A stretch of 64,000 bases of DNA from a virus. Made by a program: the position numbers and the translations under genes. Positions 6,785 to 13,059 of the stretch are shown in pieces. The notes under the pieces were generated by a model. That model was not told the origin of the DNA. It saw nothing but the letters and a program-made list of their open reading frames with translations, and made no database searches. Every line of letters starts with the position of its first letter. Positions within the stretch are counted from its first letter, which is position 1. The stretch is from positions 1 to 64,000 of the IMG/VR virus record IMGVR_UViG_3300008448_000012. One strand, 5' to 3'.

Positions 6785-6808
6785 GTTTGCTGTCTCTCCA
6801 AGCTGTCA
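6785..6808 (-). repeat. Direct repeat abutting tRNA-like gene 2
   Basis: Second copy of the element at 6615-6639, again flush with the tRNA 5' end. It differs by three substitutions and one deleted base. On the minus strand it contains TGACAGCTTGG. It may be a processing or promoter element. Confidence 0.7.
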
Positions 6809-6879
6809 TACCACTTTGTATTCTGTTCTGGGGTATACCCGTTCCTAACGGTAAAACGGTATCAAAAACCAGTATGAGT
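6809..6879. other. Gene-free leader of the RNA island
   Basis: Between the last tRNA-like gene and the next protein gene. On the minus strand it contains a GGGTATACCC palindrome and no open frame worth reporting. It is the most likely place for the RNA-island promoter, but no clear consensus is seen. Confidence 0.35.
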
Positions 6880-7119
6880 TTAATCCAATATCTTCCTCCA
6901 CTTCTCTTGTTCTTCTTTAGGATTTGCTACATAAGCATTAATTGCAGACATGGCTTCATCTATATTTTGAAATGGAATATGCTTACATCCCACCTCAACA
7001 ACACATCCTATAGATAAGAATCTAATAGTAATTGGATACTCTCTAAGAAAATACTGCCTACTAGGAGTTTTTGGTCCTAATTCGATTGGTCCTTCTTGCA
7101 TTACCTGTTCTGTATACAT
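6880..7119 (-). CDS. Hypothetical 79-residue protein
   Basis: MYTEQVMQEGPIELGPKTPS… with a beta-rich middle (YPITIRFLSIGCVVEVGCKH) and a helical end (NPKEEQEKWRKIL). The leader AAACCAATAATT before the ATG resembles other gene leaders here. Segments such as 'GCVVEVGCK…F.NIDEAMSAINAYV' look like a real folded domain. No known family is recognised. Confidence 0.65.
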   Translation of the reverse strand: MYTEQVMQEGPIELGPKTPSRQYFLREYPITIRFLSIGCVVEVGCKHIPFQNIDEAMSAINAYVANPKEEQEKWRKILD

Positions 7120-7130
7120 AATTATTGGTT

Positions 7131-7514
7131 TTATAAATCTGCTATACCTAATCTTCTTTTGACCCTATCACAACCTTTTCTGAATAAATCATCACTCTTA
7201 TATAGATTGTCATAGGCTCTTTTTGCATGAATTACGTCAGAATGGTCATATTGAAATATGGTTTTAGCCAATTCTACTGTTCCTACACGCAATTCGTTTG
7301 TACAAATCTTGCAATATATCTTTTTAGCATCTGCATATCTCCTTCTCCTGCATTTTATATCAAGAAAGTCTGGAGGAGCATCTGTTTCAAAAATAATTGC
7401 CTCTTTCACATCTTCGATGGTAAAATTACGATAATTTTCCAAATATGGATGTTTTTTCTTATTTAGCATCCAATGTTTTAGTATTGGAAACACGTATGGT
7501 GAAATCAAATCCAT
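7131..7514 (-). CDS. DnaA domain-IV-like DNA-binding protein
   Basis: 127 residues using the ATG at 7514 (MDLISPYVFPIL…) rather than an upstream TTG. The C-terminal 75 residues contain RRRYADAKKIYCKICTNEL, then QYDHSDVIHAKRAYDNLY and DLFRKGCDRVKRRLG. This matches the order of the DnaA C-terminal helix-turn-helix, whose signature reads roughly DHTTVIHA followed by a helix ending in a D-x-x-F segment. The AAA+ domain is absent. It could act at a phage origin or mimic or block host DnaA. The DHSDVIHA motif is convincing; the role is inference. Confidence 0.7.
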   Translation of the reverse strand: MDLISPYVFPILKHWMLNKKKHPYLENYRNFTIEDVKEAIIFETDAPPDFLDIKCRRRRYADAKKIYCKICTNELRVGTVELAKTIFQYDHSDVIHAKRAYDNLYKSDDLFRKGCDRVKRRLGIADL

Positions 7515-7573
7515 AAAAATATTTGGTAGAATCAAAAATAATATTTAAATTGCACCCATTAAATTACTGAATC

Positions 7574-7738
7574 ATGGAAAAAGTACTTGGTATCGTAAGG
7601 CACGCTCTCACCTTCATTGGTGGCATCATTGTTGCTAAAGGTATTGTTGATGAATCAACCTACCTCGAACTTTCTGGTGCAGTTATCACTCTTGTTGGTG
7701 GTATCTGGTCAATCTTGTCTAAAAAGAAAGCAGCCTAA
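7574..7738 (+). CDS. Holin-like two-segment membrane protein (Pam3 gp28 type)
   Basis: 54 residues, MEKVLGIVRHALTFIGGIIV… ending SGAVITLVGGIWSILSKKKA. It has two hydrophobic segments (about 8-23 and 31-49), a short turn KGIVDEST, and a Lys-rich C-terminus. The pattern 'VRH.LT..GG..VAKG…GA..TLVG..WSI.SKK' is that of the putative holins named after phage Pam3 gp28. Holins open the inner membrane to release endolysin at the end of infection. It is the only rightward gene in the left 14 kb and has its own terminator. No lysin gene is next to it. Confidence 0.78.
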   Translation: MEKVLGIVRHALTFIGGIIVAKGIVDESTYLELSGAVITLVGGIWSILSKKKAA

Positions 7739-7766
7739 ATCTCCCTCTCCCTTTTATTTCTCTAAT

Positions 7767-7800
7767 AAAGACTAGCTTAATGCTAGTCTTTTTGTTTTTT
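7767..7800 (+). terminator. Terminator of the holin-like gene
   Basis: AAAGACTAGC / GCTAGTCTTT, a perfect 10-pair stem with a 5-base loop, followed by TTTGTTTTTT on the plus strand. It lies 28 bases past the holin stop. The convergent membrane-peptide gene ends inside its stem. Confidence 0.9.
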
Positions 7801-7914
7801 ATACCATGTATTTGTCTTTTCATCATAATAGGGTGCATTTACCCATTCCCAAATGATCCAAATCCATGATATGGCTACAATAGATAACAAACAAATTACA
7901 AGTTTTGTGAACAT
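7783..7914 (-). CDS. Small single-pass membrane peptide
   Basis: 43 residues from ATG at 7914 to TAG at 7783: MFTKLVICLLSIVAISWIWI… followed by a short polar tail NAPYYDEKTNTWYKKQKD. One N-terminal membrane segment (about 4-25) with several Trp. It converges with the holin-like gene, its last codons lying in that gene's terminator stem. A lysis-related role is possible from position only. It is too short for firm support. Confidence 0.6.
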   Translation of the reverse strand: MFTKLVICLLSIVAISWIWIIWEWVNAPYYDEKTNTWYKKQKD

Positions 7915-7940
7915 AGATCTAATTTAAATGATTAAGAATG

Positions 7941-7972
7941 TGCGTAGGATAGCTTTTACACTACCCTACGCA
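7941..7972 (-). terminator. Terminator-like hairpin after the 74-residue gene
   Basis: TGCGTAGG / CCTACGCA gives an 8-pair stem eight bases past the stop of the leftward gene at 7981. It is GC-rich for this genome. There is no proper U-run, so it may be a 3'-end stabiliser rather than a terminator. Confidence 0.55.
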
Positions 7973-7980
7973 AATTATTC

Positions 7981-8205
7981 TTATGAGAAACGTTTTAACC
8001 TGATGGTCATCTTCCTATTTCCATTTGGTGGAATATAGGTGAATCTGTTTCTCTCTACAGCTACAATCCCCTTCCTCTGTTTACTTGCCATAATAATGGC
8101 ATCAATCAACTTACTAGCAAGAATATAATCCCTCATATCATAAACATATGATAATGAAGGAGTTGCTTTCATTCTCTGCTCAGATGAATAAACTAGTGTA
8201 GGCAT
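7981..8205 (-). CDS. Hypothetical 74-residue basic protein
   Basis: MPTLVYSSEQRMKATPSLSY… with a helix (MRDYILASKLIDAIIMASKQ) and a basic C-terminal half (ERNRFTYIPP, RKMTIRLKRFS). Net charge is clearly positive, which would suit nucleic acid binding. No family is recognised. A 22-base gap separates it from the upstream 50-residue gene. Confidence 0.6.
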   Translation of the reverse strand: MPTLVYSSEQRMKATPSLSYVYDMRDYILASKLIDAIIMASKQRKGIVAVERNRFTYIPPNGNRKMTIRLKRFS

Positions 8206-8227
8206 ATATTTGGATTTATTGGTGACG

Positions 8228-8380
8228 TTATTCTTCAGCTTTGTTCTTATACCAATAAGAAATCTGTATTAGTCTTTCAACTAATTGCTGCTCTGTTTCC
8301 TTTGCTATTACAATAAGATCACCATATTGGAGCTCATCACTAGACAAGTCCAATATGGTGTTAATTAGAATTTCTCTCAT
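8228..8380 (-). CDS. Hypothetical 50-residue helical protein
   Basis: ATG at 8380 to TAA at 8228: MREILINTILDLSSDELQYG… ending SYWYKNKAEE. Predicted to be a helical hairpin. The start is two bases past the stop of the next upstream gene, the tight packing seen throughout the block. Function unknown. Confidence 0.6.
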   Translation of the reverse strand: MREILINTILDLSSDELQYGDLIVIAKETEQQLVERLIQISYWYKNKAEE

Positions 8381-8382
8381 AA

Positions 8383-8721
8383 TTAGAAATATAAACGAAC
8401 GTGACCGTTGAACATTACAGCTCTTTTGACATTATTAATATCAAACGAAAATCCTTCAGGAATAGTAATTCCTTGTTCCACATTTGTCTTTTTGACAACA
8501 GAAACATTTTCCTTTTTGACTTTTTTGACCCTCTTATAGTCAAAGTTCTGACCATTCCTAAAAAAGATGATTCTCTGATATACGCCTCTCAGTGTTCTGT
8601 CAAGAAGTTTGCTGACAGTTGCTGCAATTTGAACATTGTCATCAGAATTGGACATATATTCTCTAAGAATATTGTCCTCAGAAACTGACCAAAATTTAAC
8701 TTTGTCTCCTTTCTTTCTCAT
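8383..8721 (-). CDS. Hypothetical 112-residue protein, SANT/Myb-like N-terminus
   Basis: The first 55 residues, VKFWSVSEDNILREYMSN then VQIAATVSKLLDRTLRGVYQR, follow the pattern of a Myb/SANT-type helix-turn-helix (W…ED…L…I…R…V..R). The middle is Lys/Val-rich (KRVKKVKKENVSVVKK) and the C-terminus is beta-like. It is likely a DNA-binding protein. The ATG is immediately preceded by AACCAATTAAA, a leader found before other genes here. Family assignment is tentative. Confidence 0.65.
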   Translation of the reverse strand: MRKKGDKVKFWSVSEDNILREYMSNSDDNVQIAATVSKLLDRTLRGVYQRIIFFRNGQNFDYKRVKKVKKENVSVVKKTNVEQGITIPEGFSFDINNVKRAVMFNGHVRLYF

Positions 8722-8734
8722 TTTAATTGGTTTT

Positions 8735-8929
8735 TTATTTGCCTTCTAAAAACTTTATCTTATTCTTATTTCCTGTATAAACATTATACTCCAATTGCAC
8801 CTTGGCAGAAGCAAGTATTTTACCTGCTGCATTGGATATTTCTTTAGCTGTTTTAATATCCAATTTACCTTCTGTGATATCTTTGTAATGTTTCAACAAA
8901 TCGTCTCTAAGCTGGGTTATGTTTTCCAT
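8735..8929 (-). CDS. Small phage protein with AGKILASAKVQLEYN motif
   Basis: 64 residues: an N-terminal helix (ITQLRDDLLKHYKDITEGKL), then AKEISNAAGKILASAKVQLE and a basic tail. The central segment is a pattern I remember from many phage genomes, where the gene neighbours DNA-metabolism genes; no function is known. It overlaps the upstream zinc-finger gene by 23 bases. Confidence 0.7.
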   Translation of the reverse strand: MENITQLRDDLLKHYKDITEGKLDIKTAKEISNAAGKILASAKVQLEYNVYTGNKNKIKFLEGK

Positions 8930-9590
8930 TGACTTTTCTTTTGATTAACAAATTAAGTTTATAAGTTTCTACTAGCTCTGTCAGATCATAAAGAACTTCG
9001 GTGCTCATTTTTGTTCTTTTGGCTATAAGACTTCTTACATAATTGTCTGTAAGTGTGTCTCTTTGCTTTTTTCTATTAGCATTCATTCTTTGATCTATGG
9101 TTTCTTTATATTGCAAATACTCTTCATACGTAGATGATGGAAACTTTTTTTTATGAGCAGCCCATCCTTTATACCTACCTGTAGAATATTCTTCTATAGA
9201 AATACCAAGTGCTTTAGCTTTTGTTTTGCGGTTTGCCAACAATATGTTATTTTTATAATTGTAACTATATCTATAGTTAGAATCATAAACTCTTTCACAT
9301 TTTTTGCAATAAGACATTAAATACCTACATCCTCTAATATCAGTGAGTAATCTAAAGTTATCAGTAGTCTTAAGAAACTCTGTTTTGCACTTTGTGCAAG
9401 TTTTATGAGTTGTTATAACTTTTTCTTTCTTAGGACCTACGTAACAAGATTTACATTTAGATCTTAAAGATGGTGTATACACTCCACTTTTTGTCTTTTG
9501 TCTAGCATGATAGAAATACTCAGATGTATTAGGAAGTTTTCTTTCACACTTTTTACAAATTCTAAATTCATCTGTACTACAAGTTTCCAT
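8907..9590 (-). CDS. Zinc-finger DNA-binding protein, HNH-associated type
   Basis: 227 residues from the ATG at 9590. Two consecutive zinc-ribbon-like units are visible: CKKCERKLPNTSEYF…CKSC (about 11-47) and CTKCKTEFLKTTDNF…CKKC (about 63-97). Both have the 'C-x2-C…F…C-x2-C' form seen in HNH-type phage endonucleases, but no HNH core is present. The C-terminal part, DTLTDNYVRSLIAKRTKM…, is the helical segment often found in such proteins. It is probably a DNA-binding protein or a nuclease relative that lost its catalytic core. Confidence 0.7.
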   Translation of the reverse strand: METCSTDEFRICKKCERKLPNTSEYFYHARQKTKSGVYTPSLRSKCKSCYVGPKKEKVITTHKTCTKCKTEFLKTTDNFRLLTDIRGCRYLMSYCKKCERVYDSNYRYSYNYKNNILLANRKTKAKALGISIEEYSTGRYKGWAAHKKKFPSSTYEEYLQYKETIDQRMNANRKKQRDTLTDNYVRSLIAKRTKMSTEVLYDLTELVETYKLNLLIKRKVNGKHNPA

Positions 9591-9592
9591 AA

Positions 9593-10129
9593 TCAACCAA
9601 TTTTAGCAAAACAGCACATTGCTGATGTATCGTGATATGTGATGAAAAGATATTTACCAAGATCAGTGGTAAAGACTGTATTTCTCAAGCCTGGACCATC
9701 GAAATCATATTCTTTTACAACCTTCTCTCTCCTGAACTTAAAGAATTTATTAATTGTCTCTTGAACACCAATGCGTGTTGAGAATGTCATAATGAAGTTA
9801 TCCTTGAATTTTTGAATATGCTCCTTCATATATCTCACTGACACACAATAATCAAGATCAAACAAGGTATTCTTTTTCACTTCAGTGTTAAGAATGTCAC
9901 CAAACTTGTAGCTTACAGGATATTTAACCTCCATCAACTGCTTCATCGTAACCTCTGGTTCCATTTCCCATATCTCAAAGGTGTCATAACCTTTTGATTT
10001 ACACCATTTGATATAATCATTGATGTCTGGACCAGCCAAACCTACAATGGTATTGAACTTAAAATAGCTGAACAAAAACTCTCTAACAGCATGTTTCTTT
10101 TTTGCATTCAAATATGTGTTCTTTGTCAT
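9593..10129 (-). CDS. Hypothetical 178-residue protein
   Basis: The region NTIVGLAGPDINDYIKWCKS followed by KGYDTFEIWE resembles the first strand-loop-helix of a nucleotide- or SAM-binding fold. A later FDLDYCVSVRYMKEHIQKF… NFIMTFSTRIG could be the motif-IV side. No complete methyltransferase signature is present, so this is only a hint. It may be a reduced, non-catalytic relative. The start ATG is well placed after an A-rich leader. Confidence 0.65.
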   Translation of the reverse strand: MTKNTYLNAKKKHAVREFLFSYFKFNTIVGLAGPDINDYIKWCKSKGYDTFEIWEMEPEVTMKQLMEVKYPVSYKFGDILNTEVKKNTLFDLDYCVSVRYMKEHIQKFKDNFIMTFSTRIGVQETINKFFKFRREKVVKEYDFDGPGLRNTVFTTDLGKYLFITYHDTSAMCCFAKIG

Positions 10130-10162
10130 GATTTATGCTTTCAATGTTTAAATAAAAAGAAA

Positions 10163-10190
10163 AGCCCCCAACAAATTAATGTCGAGGGCT
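10163..10190 (-). terminator. Intrinsic terminator
   Basis: On the minus strand AGCCCTCGAC and GTTGGGGGCT form a stem with a 9-base A/T-rich loop, followed by TTTCTTTTTA. It lies 13 bases past the end of the small gene at 10203 and closes this leftward unit. Confidence 0.8.
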
Positions 10191-10202
10191 ATTTCCCACC
10201 AA

Positions 10203-10355
10203 TTAAAACCTAAGATCTTTAAAATACGCTGAGGCAAACCTGTATTCTTTGCACCATTCATTAAATGGTGGTCTGTTTTCAGGCTCTAAACTGCGTACTC
10301 CTGGTGTGAAATGTTCTGATTTACGATTGTTCTGGTGAAACCTGATCAGGATCAT
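10203..10355 (-). CDS. Hypothetical 50-residue protein overlapping upstream gene
   Basis: The frame MILIRFHQNNRKSEHFTPGV… continues through PENRPPFNEWCKEYRFASA to KDLRF. The part past the stop of the overlapping gene (40 residues) looks like a real protein (Pro, Trp, aromatic pattern). The first 12 residues overlap the upstream coding end. The two ATGs at 10358 and 10355 are equivalent candidates. The following terminator supports an expressed end here. Confidence 0.5.
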   Translation of the reverse strand: MILIRFHQNNRKSEHFTPGVRSLEPENRPPFNEWCKEYRFASAYFKDLRF

Positions 10356-10836
10356 CATCCTCGTCACCATAATATTCTTGATATTCATCATCGTAATTTT
10401 CTTCTGTAAATTCTTCTGTAGCATCGTCTGCATATTTTATGGTCACCTTATTTTGGTAGAGACCTGGTACGAAATAATCTGGATTATCTTCGAGCTCAAC
10501 CATTTCAATCAATATCTCTCCTTCATAACCTGAGAGTATTCTATTGAAATGTTTCACCTCTATGTCACACAATTCATCTGTGTGTTCTCCCTCATCCATC
10601 CAACCAATCTCTTCTGGATTAGCAAGAACTTGGTATGAATCAGGAATATTGGGATTACCCTTGTCAATAATATATGGCTCTACAGGATAGCCATTGATTT
10701 TGAGGAATTCTTCCTCATTTCTTGGTACTTCCTGCAATTGGATGATTTCCAGGTCATATTTGGTGGTAACCAAGAAATACATGCCCTTTTCCAATTTCAG
10801 TGGTCTATAAGATTTAAAGACCAATAACGCTTCCAT
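10321..10836 (-). CDS. Hypothetical acidic 171-residue protein
   Basis: Starts MEALLVFKSYRPLKLEKGMY; an ATG six bases earlier is equally possible. The N-terminus resembles MLYAFKSFQPYQGAEK of the gene at 10965, suggesting a shared first strand. The C-terminus is strongly acidic (EEFTEENYDDEYQEYYGDED), as in DNA mimics or chaperone-like tails. No catalytic motif is seen. It lies downstream of the 45-residue gene with a 34-base gap. Confidence 0.65.
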   Translation of the reverse strand: MEALLVFKSYRPLKLEKGMYFLVTTKYDLEIIQLQEVPRNEEEFLKINGYPVEPYIIDKGNPNIPDSYQVLANPEEIGWMDEGEHTDELCDIEVKHFNRILSGYEGEILIEMVELEDNPDYFVPGLYQNKVTIKYADDATEEFTEENYDDEYQEYYGDEDDDPDQVSPEQS

Positions 10837-10870
10837 GAACATATGAAATGATTTATATGAACAGAAGGGC

Positions 10871-11008
10871 TTAATAGCCCAACTGTTCAAGATGATCAAT
10901 ATTAGCAGTTACAAACACAAATCCTCCTTGAACATAAATGTCAAAGAAGAAGTTTGCGAGTTTCCTAAAGTGGCTGAACTCTACGGGTGTAAGGCTTACG
11001 GTCTTCAT
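10871..11008 (-). CDS. Hypothetical 45-residue protein
   Basis: ATG at 11008, TAA at 10871: MKTVSLTPVEFSHFRKLANF… ending ANIDHLEQLGY. The aromatic-rich, well-mixed composition (FFFDIYVQGGFVFVTANIDH) looks like a compact alpha/beta mini-domain. Its first 44 bases overlap the 3' end of the upstream gene in another frame. It fills an otherwise empty gap, which supports it. Confidence 0.6.
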   Translation of the reverse strand: MKTVSLTPVEFSHFRKLANFFFDIYVQGGFVFVTANIDHLEQLGY

Positions 11009-11285
11009 TGTTTCTGGTTTTTATTGGAATGGAAATGGTTACAAATTTAATACCTCTGAGCGTAAGAAGAGTCATTACTCTATCAAGATCTTTCTTCTCA
11101 TATAGAATTGATTCTTTCTTCTCAGGATGGAACATAATGATTGCATCTCTGTGATAAGGACTAAGAACACTGACAAACAGCTCTTTATACCTTAATCTAT
11201 AGATGATTTCATGTTTGTTGGTCTGAGGATTGAGTATCTTTTCAGCCCCTTGGTATGGCTGAAATGATTTAAATGCATATAACAT
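10965..11285 (-). CDS. Hypothetical 106-residue protein
   Basis: The start is placed at MLYAFKSFQPYQGAEKILNP because the longer frame would cross the upstream terminator hairpin. Beta-rich pattern (IIYRLRYKELFVSVLSPYHR) and a very basic C-terminus (RNNEDRKPYTRRVQPL). Its N-terminus resembles the 171-residue gene further down. The 'YRLRYKELFVS' and 'IKFVTISIP' strands suggest a small beta-alpha fold. Function unknown. Confidence 0.65.
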   Translation of the reverse strand: MLYAFKSFQPYQGAEKILNPQTNKHEIIYRLRYKELFVSVLSPYHRDAIIMFHPEKKESILYEKKDLDRVMTLLTLRGIKFVTISIPIKTRNNEDRKPYTRRVQPL

Positions 11286-11328
11286 AAGCTTTTCTGGTTT
11301 TATTTGGTGTGTGTAGGAAAATAAAAAT

Positions 11329-11354
11329 AGTCCCCATATAGACATATGAGGACT
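11329..11354 (-). terminator. Intrinsic terminator
   Basis: AGTCCTCATAT / ATATGGGGACT on the minus strand form an 11-pair stem (with G-U pairs) around GTCT, followed by TTTTTATTTT. It lies 23 bases past the 82-residue gene and before the start of the gene at 11285. That fixes the latter's start downstream of the hairpin. Confidence 0.85.
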
Positions 11355-11377
11355 GCAAGTAACCACTAAAAACACAA

Positions 11378-11626
11378 TTAGTTTTTGTTGACAGTAAAAA
11401 TCTTGGACTGCTTATCAAGCTTGTCCATATTTTGGATCATATCCACTGCATTCTTTGCCTCACCCTTTGTACTGCACCTGATGGTGAACAAAGTGGAAAG
11501 CATGCCAATCTGATCCCTTTTCTCATTTGAAGGAAGAATCAAATAGTCTTCAATTGCATTTTTCAGCTCATTGAGCAAATCTTCTTCTGGCATCATGGTG
11601 GCAACCATAATCATCAACTCTTTCAT
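11378..11626 (-). CDS. Hypothetical 82-residue helical protein
   Basis: MKELMIMVATMMPEEDLLNE… then IEDYLILPSNEKRDQIGMLS and a Lys-rich C-terminus. All helical by pattern, with the recognisable segment 'MMPEEDLLNELKNAIEDY'. It is the last gene of a four-gene overlapping unit (ATGA overlaps) that ends at the terminator at 11329-11354. Function unknown. Confidence 0.65.
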   Translation of the reverse strand: MKELMIMVATMMPEEDLLNELKNAIEDYLILPSNEKRDQIGMLSTLFTIRCSTKGEAKNAVDMIQNMDKLDKQSKIFTVNKN

Positions 11627-11805
11627 TGTTTTTCTTGTTTAAAGGTGGTGAAATAAATATACGACTGCAAATATCCCATAAGAGATATGATTGAAATGAT
11701 TGTAAGATTTGCACCTGATGGCTCAAGAAGAGCAAAGCCTAGGTATATAATTGCAGATGTGCAAAGGAACATCAAAATGCTGAGGAGGAGAAATGCTTTT
11801 TTCAT
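11623..11805 (-). CDS. Two-pass membrane peptide
   Basis: 60 residues with hydrophobic stretches at about 4-26 (AFLLLSILMFLCTSAIIYLG) and 35-53 (LTIISIISLMGYLQSYIYF), and short charged ends. Likely an inner-membrane peptide. Stop and start codons overlap with both neighbours (ATGA), so it is translated with them. Confidence 0.65.
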   Translation of the reverse strand: MKKAFLLLSILMFLCTSAIIYLGFALLEPSGANLTIISIISLMGYLQSYIYFTTFKQEKQ

Positions 11806-12062
11806 TGTGTAATTTTTAAATCTTCATTATAACCAAATTCTCCTGTAATAAGAGAATTGGCAATTTCTTCAGGGAACATATATTCATATGTTGAATCCCT
11901 AAACCTAACATCAAACTGTTGTCTTCCTTGGTCATATTTGTCCAAAGGAATAACAACATAATTGTTATAATCCTTATTATTTGCTTCTTCATCCTTAAGA
12001 ATGAGGAAACAAACAACAAATCCAAGAATAAAGAACCAACCAGCAAAGAGGAAATTTTTCAT
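11802..12062 (-). CDS. Single-pass membrane-anchored 86-residue protein
   Basis: An N-terminal membrane segment (NFLFAGWFFILGFVVCFLIL) is followed by a polar, soluble 60-residue domain (YVVIPLDKYDQGRQQFDVRF, then STYEYMFPEEIANSLITGE). The Cys in the segment is not a clear lipobox. The soluble part presumably faces the periplasm. ATGA overlaps link it to both neighbours. Function unknown. Confidence 0.65.
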   Translation of the reverse strand: MKNFLFAGWFFILGFVVCFLILKDEEANNKDYNNYVVIPLDKYDQGRQQFDVRFRDSTYEYMFPEEIANSLITGEFGYNEDLKITQ

Positions 12063-12184
12063 AATAGAACTGTTTTAAACATTGGAATTAAATAAAAAGA
12101 ATCCAAAATAAGACAAATGATTGTGGCTTTCACCCAATCAGCTTTTGTTCCCCTAAAATTGGGGAGAACCCACAAACTAATCAT
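12059..12184 (-). CDS. Small membrane peptide
   Basis: 41 residues from ATG at 12184: MISLWVLPNFRGTKADWVKA…, then a hydrophobic stretch (TIICLILDSFYLIPMF). I rejected the longer frame starting at 12265 because it would run through the terminator at 12221-12242. The ATG has the leader AACCAATTAAAA eight bases upstream, as other genes here do. Confidence 0.55.
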   Translation of the reverse strand: MISLWVLPNFRGTKADWVKATIICLILDSFYLIPMFKTVLL

Positions 12185-12220
12185 ATATGGTTTTTTAATT
12201 GGTTTAAGAAAGAAAAAAGA

Positions 12221-12242
12221 GCCCAGTATAGACATACCAGGC
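12221..12242 (-). terminator. Intrinsic terminator
   Basis: GCCTGGTAT / ATACTGGGC on the minus strand form a 9-pair stem (two G-U) with loop GTCT, followed by TCTTTTTTC. It lies 16 bases past the gene at 12259. Confidence 0.85.
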
Positions 12243-12258
12243 GTGTATATATGAGAAC

Positions 12259-12450
12259 TTAACAACTTAACAGCTCATACAAGCTGTTTACATAATTTTC
12301 TGCCTCCTCTTGTGTATCGAAATACCAAGTTGAGTTCTGAGGATAGGCATAATTCTCTAACATGTCTTCTACCTTAGCTGTCCATATGCAGCCATAATTT
12401 TCACAAACGTAATACATATCATTGGTTTTATTGATGACAAAAGAAAACAC
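12259..12450 (-). CDS. Hypothetical 52-63 residue protein
   Basis: The open frame starts with GTG at 12450 (MFSFVINKTND…). An ATG at 12417 (MYYVCENYGCIWTAKVEDML…) has a better A-rich leader with AAACCAATG, so the shorter form is quite possible. The end, STWYFDTQEEAENYVNSLY, is a small alpha/beta pattern seen in many short phage proteins. Function unknown. Confidence 0.6.
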   Translation of the reverse strand: MFSFVINKTNDMYYVCENYGCIWTAKVEDMLENYAYPQNSTWYFDTQEEAENYVNSLYELLSC

Positions 12451-12654
12451 CCTAATTTATCCAACTTACAGGTGTTATGGCTGTCCCTATTGCTAGGTTA
12501 GGAATAGTCATTCGTCCTCATGAGGTCAAGCTGACTGGCTTAGGTGTTCTCCCTATACACCAATGTACGTTCCCATATGGCTATCACACCATTTCTCATC
12601 GTATAGGGCATACTATCTGTTGATTAAACAGAACGTATCTTAAATGAGAGCCCA
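12451..12654. other. Gene-free structured stretch 1
   Basis: 204 bases without a credible frame but with several pairings: CCCTATAC (12551) with GTATAGGG (12601), GGTGT with ACACC inside the same area, AGTCA with TGACT around CCTCATGAGG, and TCTGTT with AACAGA. G+C is higher than in flanking genes. It is probably a non-coding RNA or a long structured leader of the leftward gene at 12259. Confidence 0.5.
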
Positions 12655-12668
12655 TTACAGGCCCTCAT
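12644..12668 (-). terminator. Terminator-like hairpin
   Basis: ATGAGGGCC / GGGCTCTCAT on the minus strand, with a 6-base loop, spans the stop codon of the gene at 12655 and is followed by TTTAAG. The stem is strong and the U-run is poor. Confidence 0.55.
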
Positions 12669-13059
12669 AACTGTTTAAGAATGAATTAATACGAGGAAAA
12701 TGAAATTTCTGCTCTTCCCACACTGTAGGATGATTATTTCTAATATGCTCATATTTAAGCTTCTTGAAATAATCATATATCCTATCATGTCCAGAGCGTA
12801 GTAATAACATAACATCATCATGCTCTAATGGAATCTCAAATCCTATACTACTGAGAGAACATTCAAATCTAATAGCATTTTCTTCATCATTAGATCCTTT
12901 GTATTGCAACCACATAGGACTCTCATCATAGCCAAGCCCCATATTGTGCTTCATAGCAAAGTCTCCTGATACACCAATAAGCTTATACATATTGGTGATT
13001 TTGTCTAACTCCTCAATGAATTTAGGCGTTAGATAGTCAATAATTTCTTTTCTGGTCAT
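12655..13059 (-). CDS. Hypothetical 134-residue protein
   Basis: MTRKEIIDYLTPKFIEELDK… with MWLQYKGSNDEENAIRFECS, a helical part (HDDVMLLLRSGHDRIYDYFK) and a His-rich segment (RNNHPTVWEEQKFHF). It is flanked on both sides by the structured gene-free stretches. AACCAATTAAAA lies eight bases before its ATG. No domain is recognised. Confidence 0.65.
   Translation of the reverse strand: MTRKEIIDYLTPKFIEELDKITNMYKLIGVSGDFAMKHNMGLGYDESPMWLQYKGSNDEENAIRFECSLSSIGFEIPLEHDDVMLLLRSGHDRIYDYFKKLKYEHIRNNHPTVWEEQKFHFPRINSFLNSYEGL

Noticed and set aside
6724-7017. Plus-strand frame across the tRNA-like gene and the 79-residue gene
   Set aside because: It overlaps a structured RNA and a better-supported leftward gene, and the codon pattern is not coding-like.
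10843-10899. Longer start for the 171-residue acidic protein
   Set aside because: It would overlap the credible 45-residue gene ending at 10871 and lacks an A-rich leader; the ATGs at 10842/10836 fit the spacing better.
12500-12540. Hammerhead ribozyme candidate (CTCATGAGGACGAA on the minus strand)
   Set aside because: The core would need CTGATGA and a matching GAA with proper stem III. Here CTCATGAG is a self-complementary palindrome and the third stem is missing.
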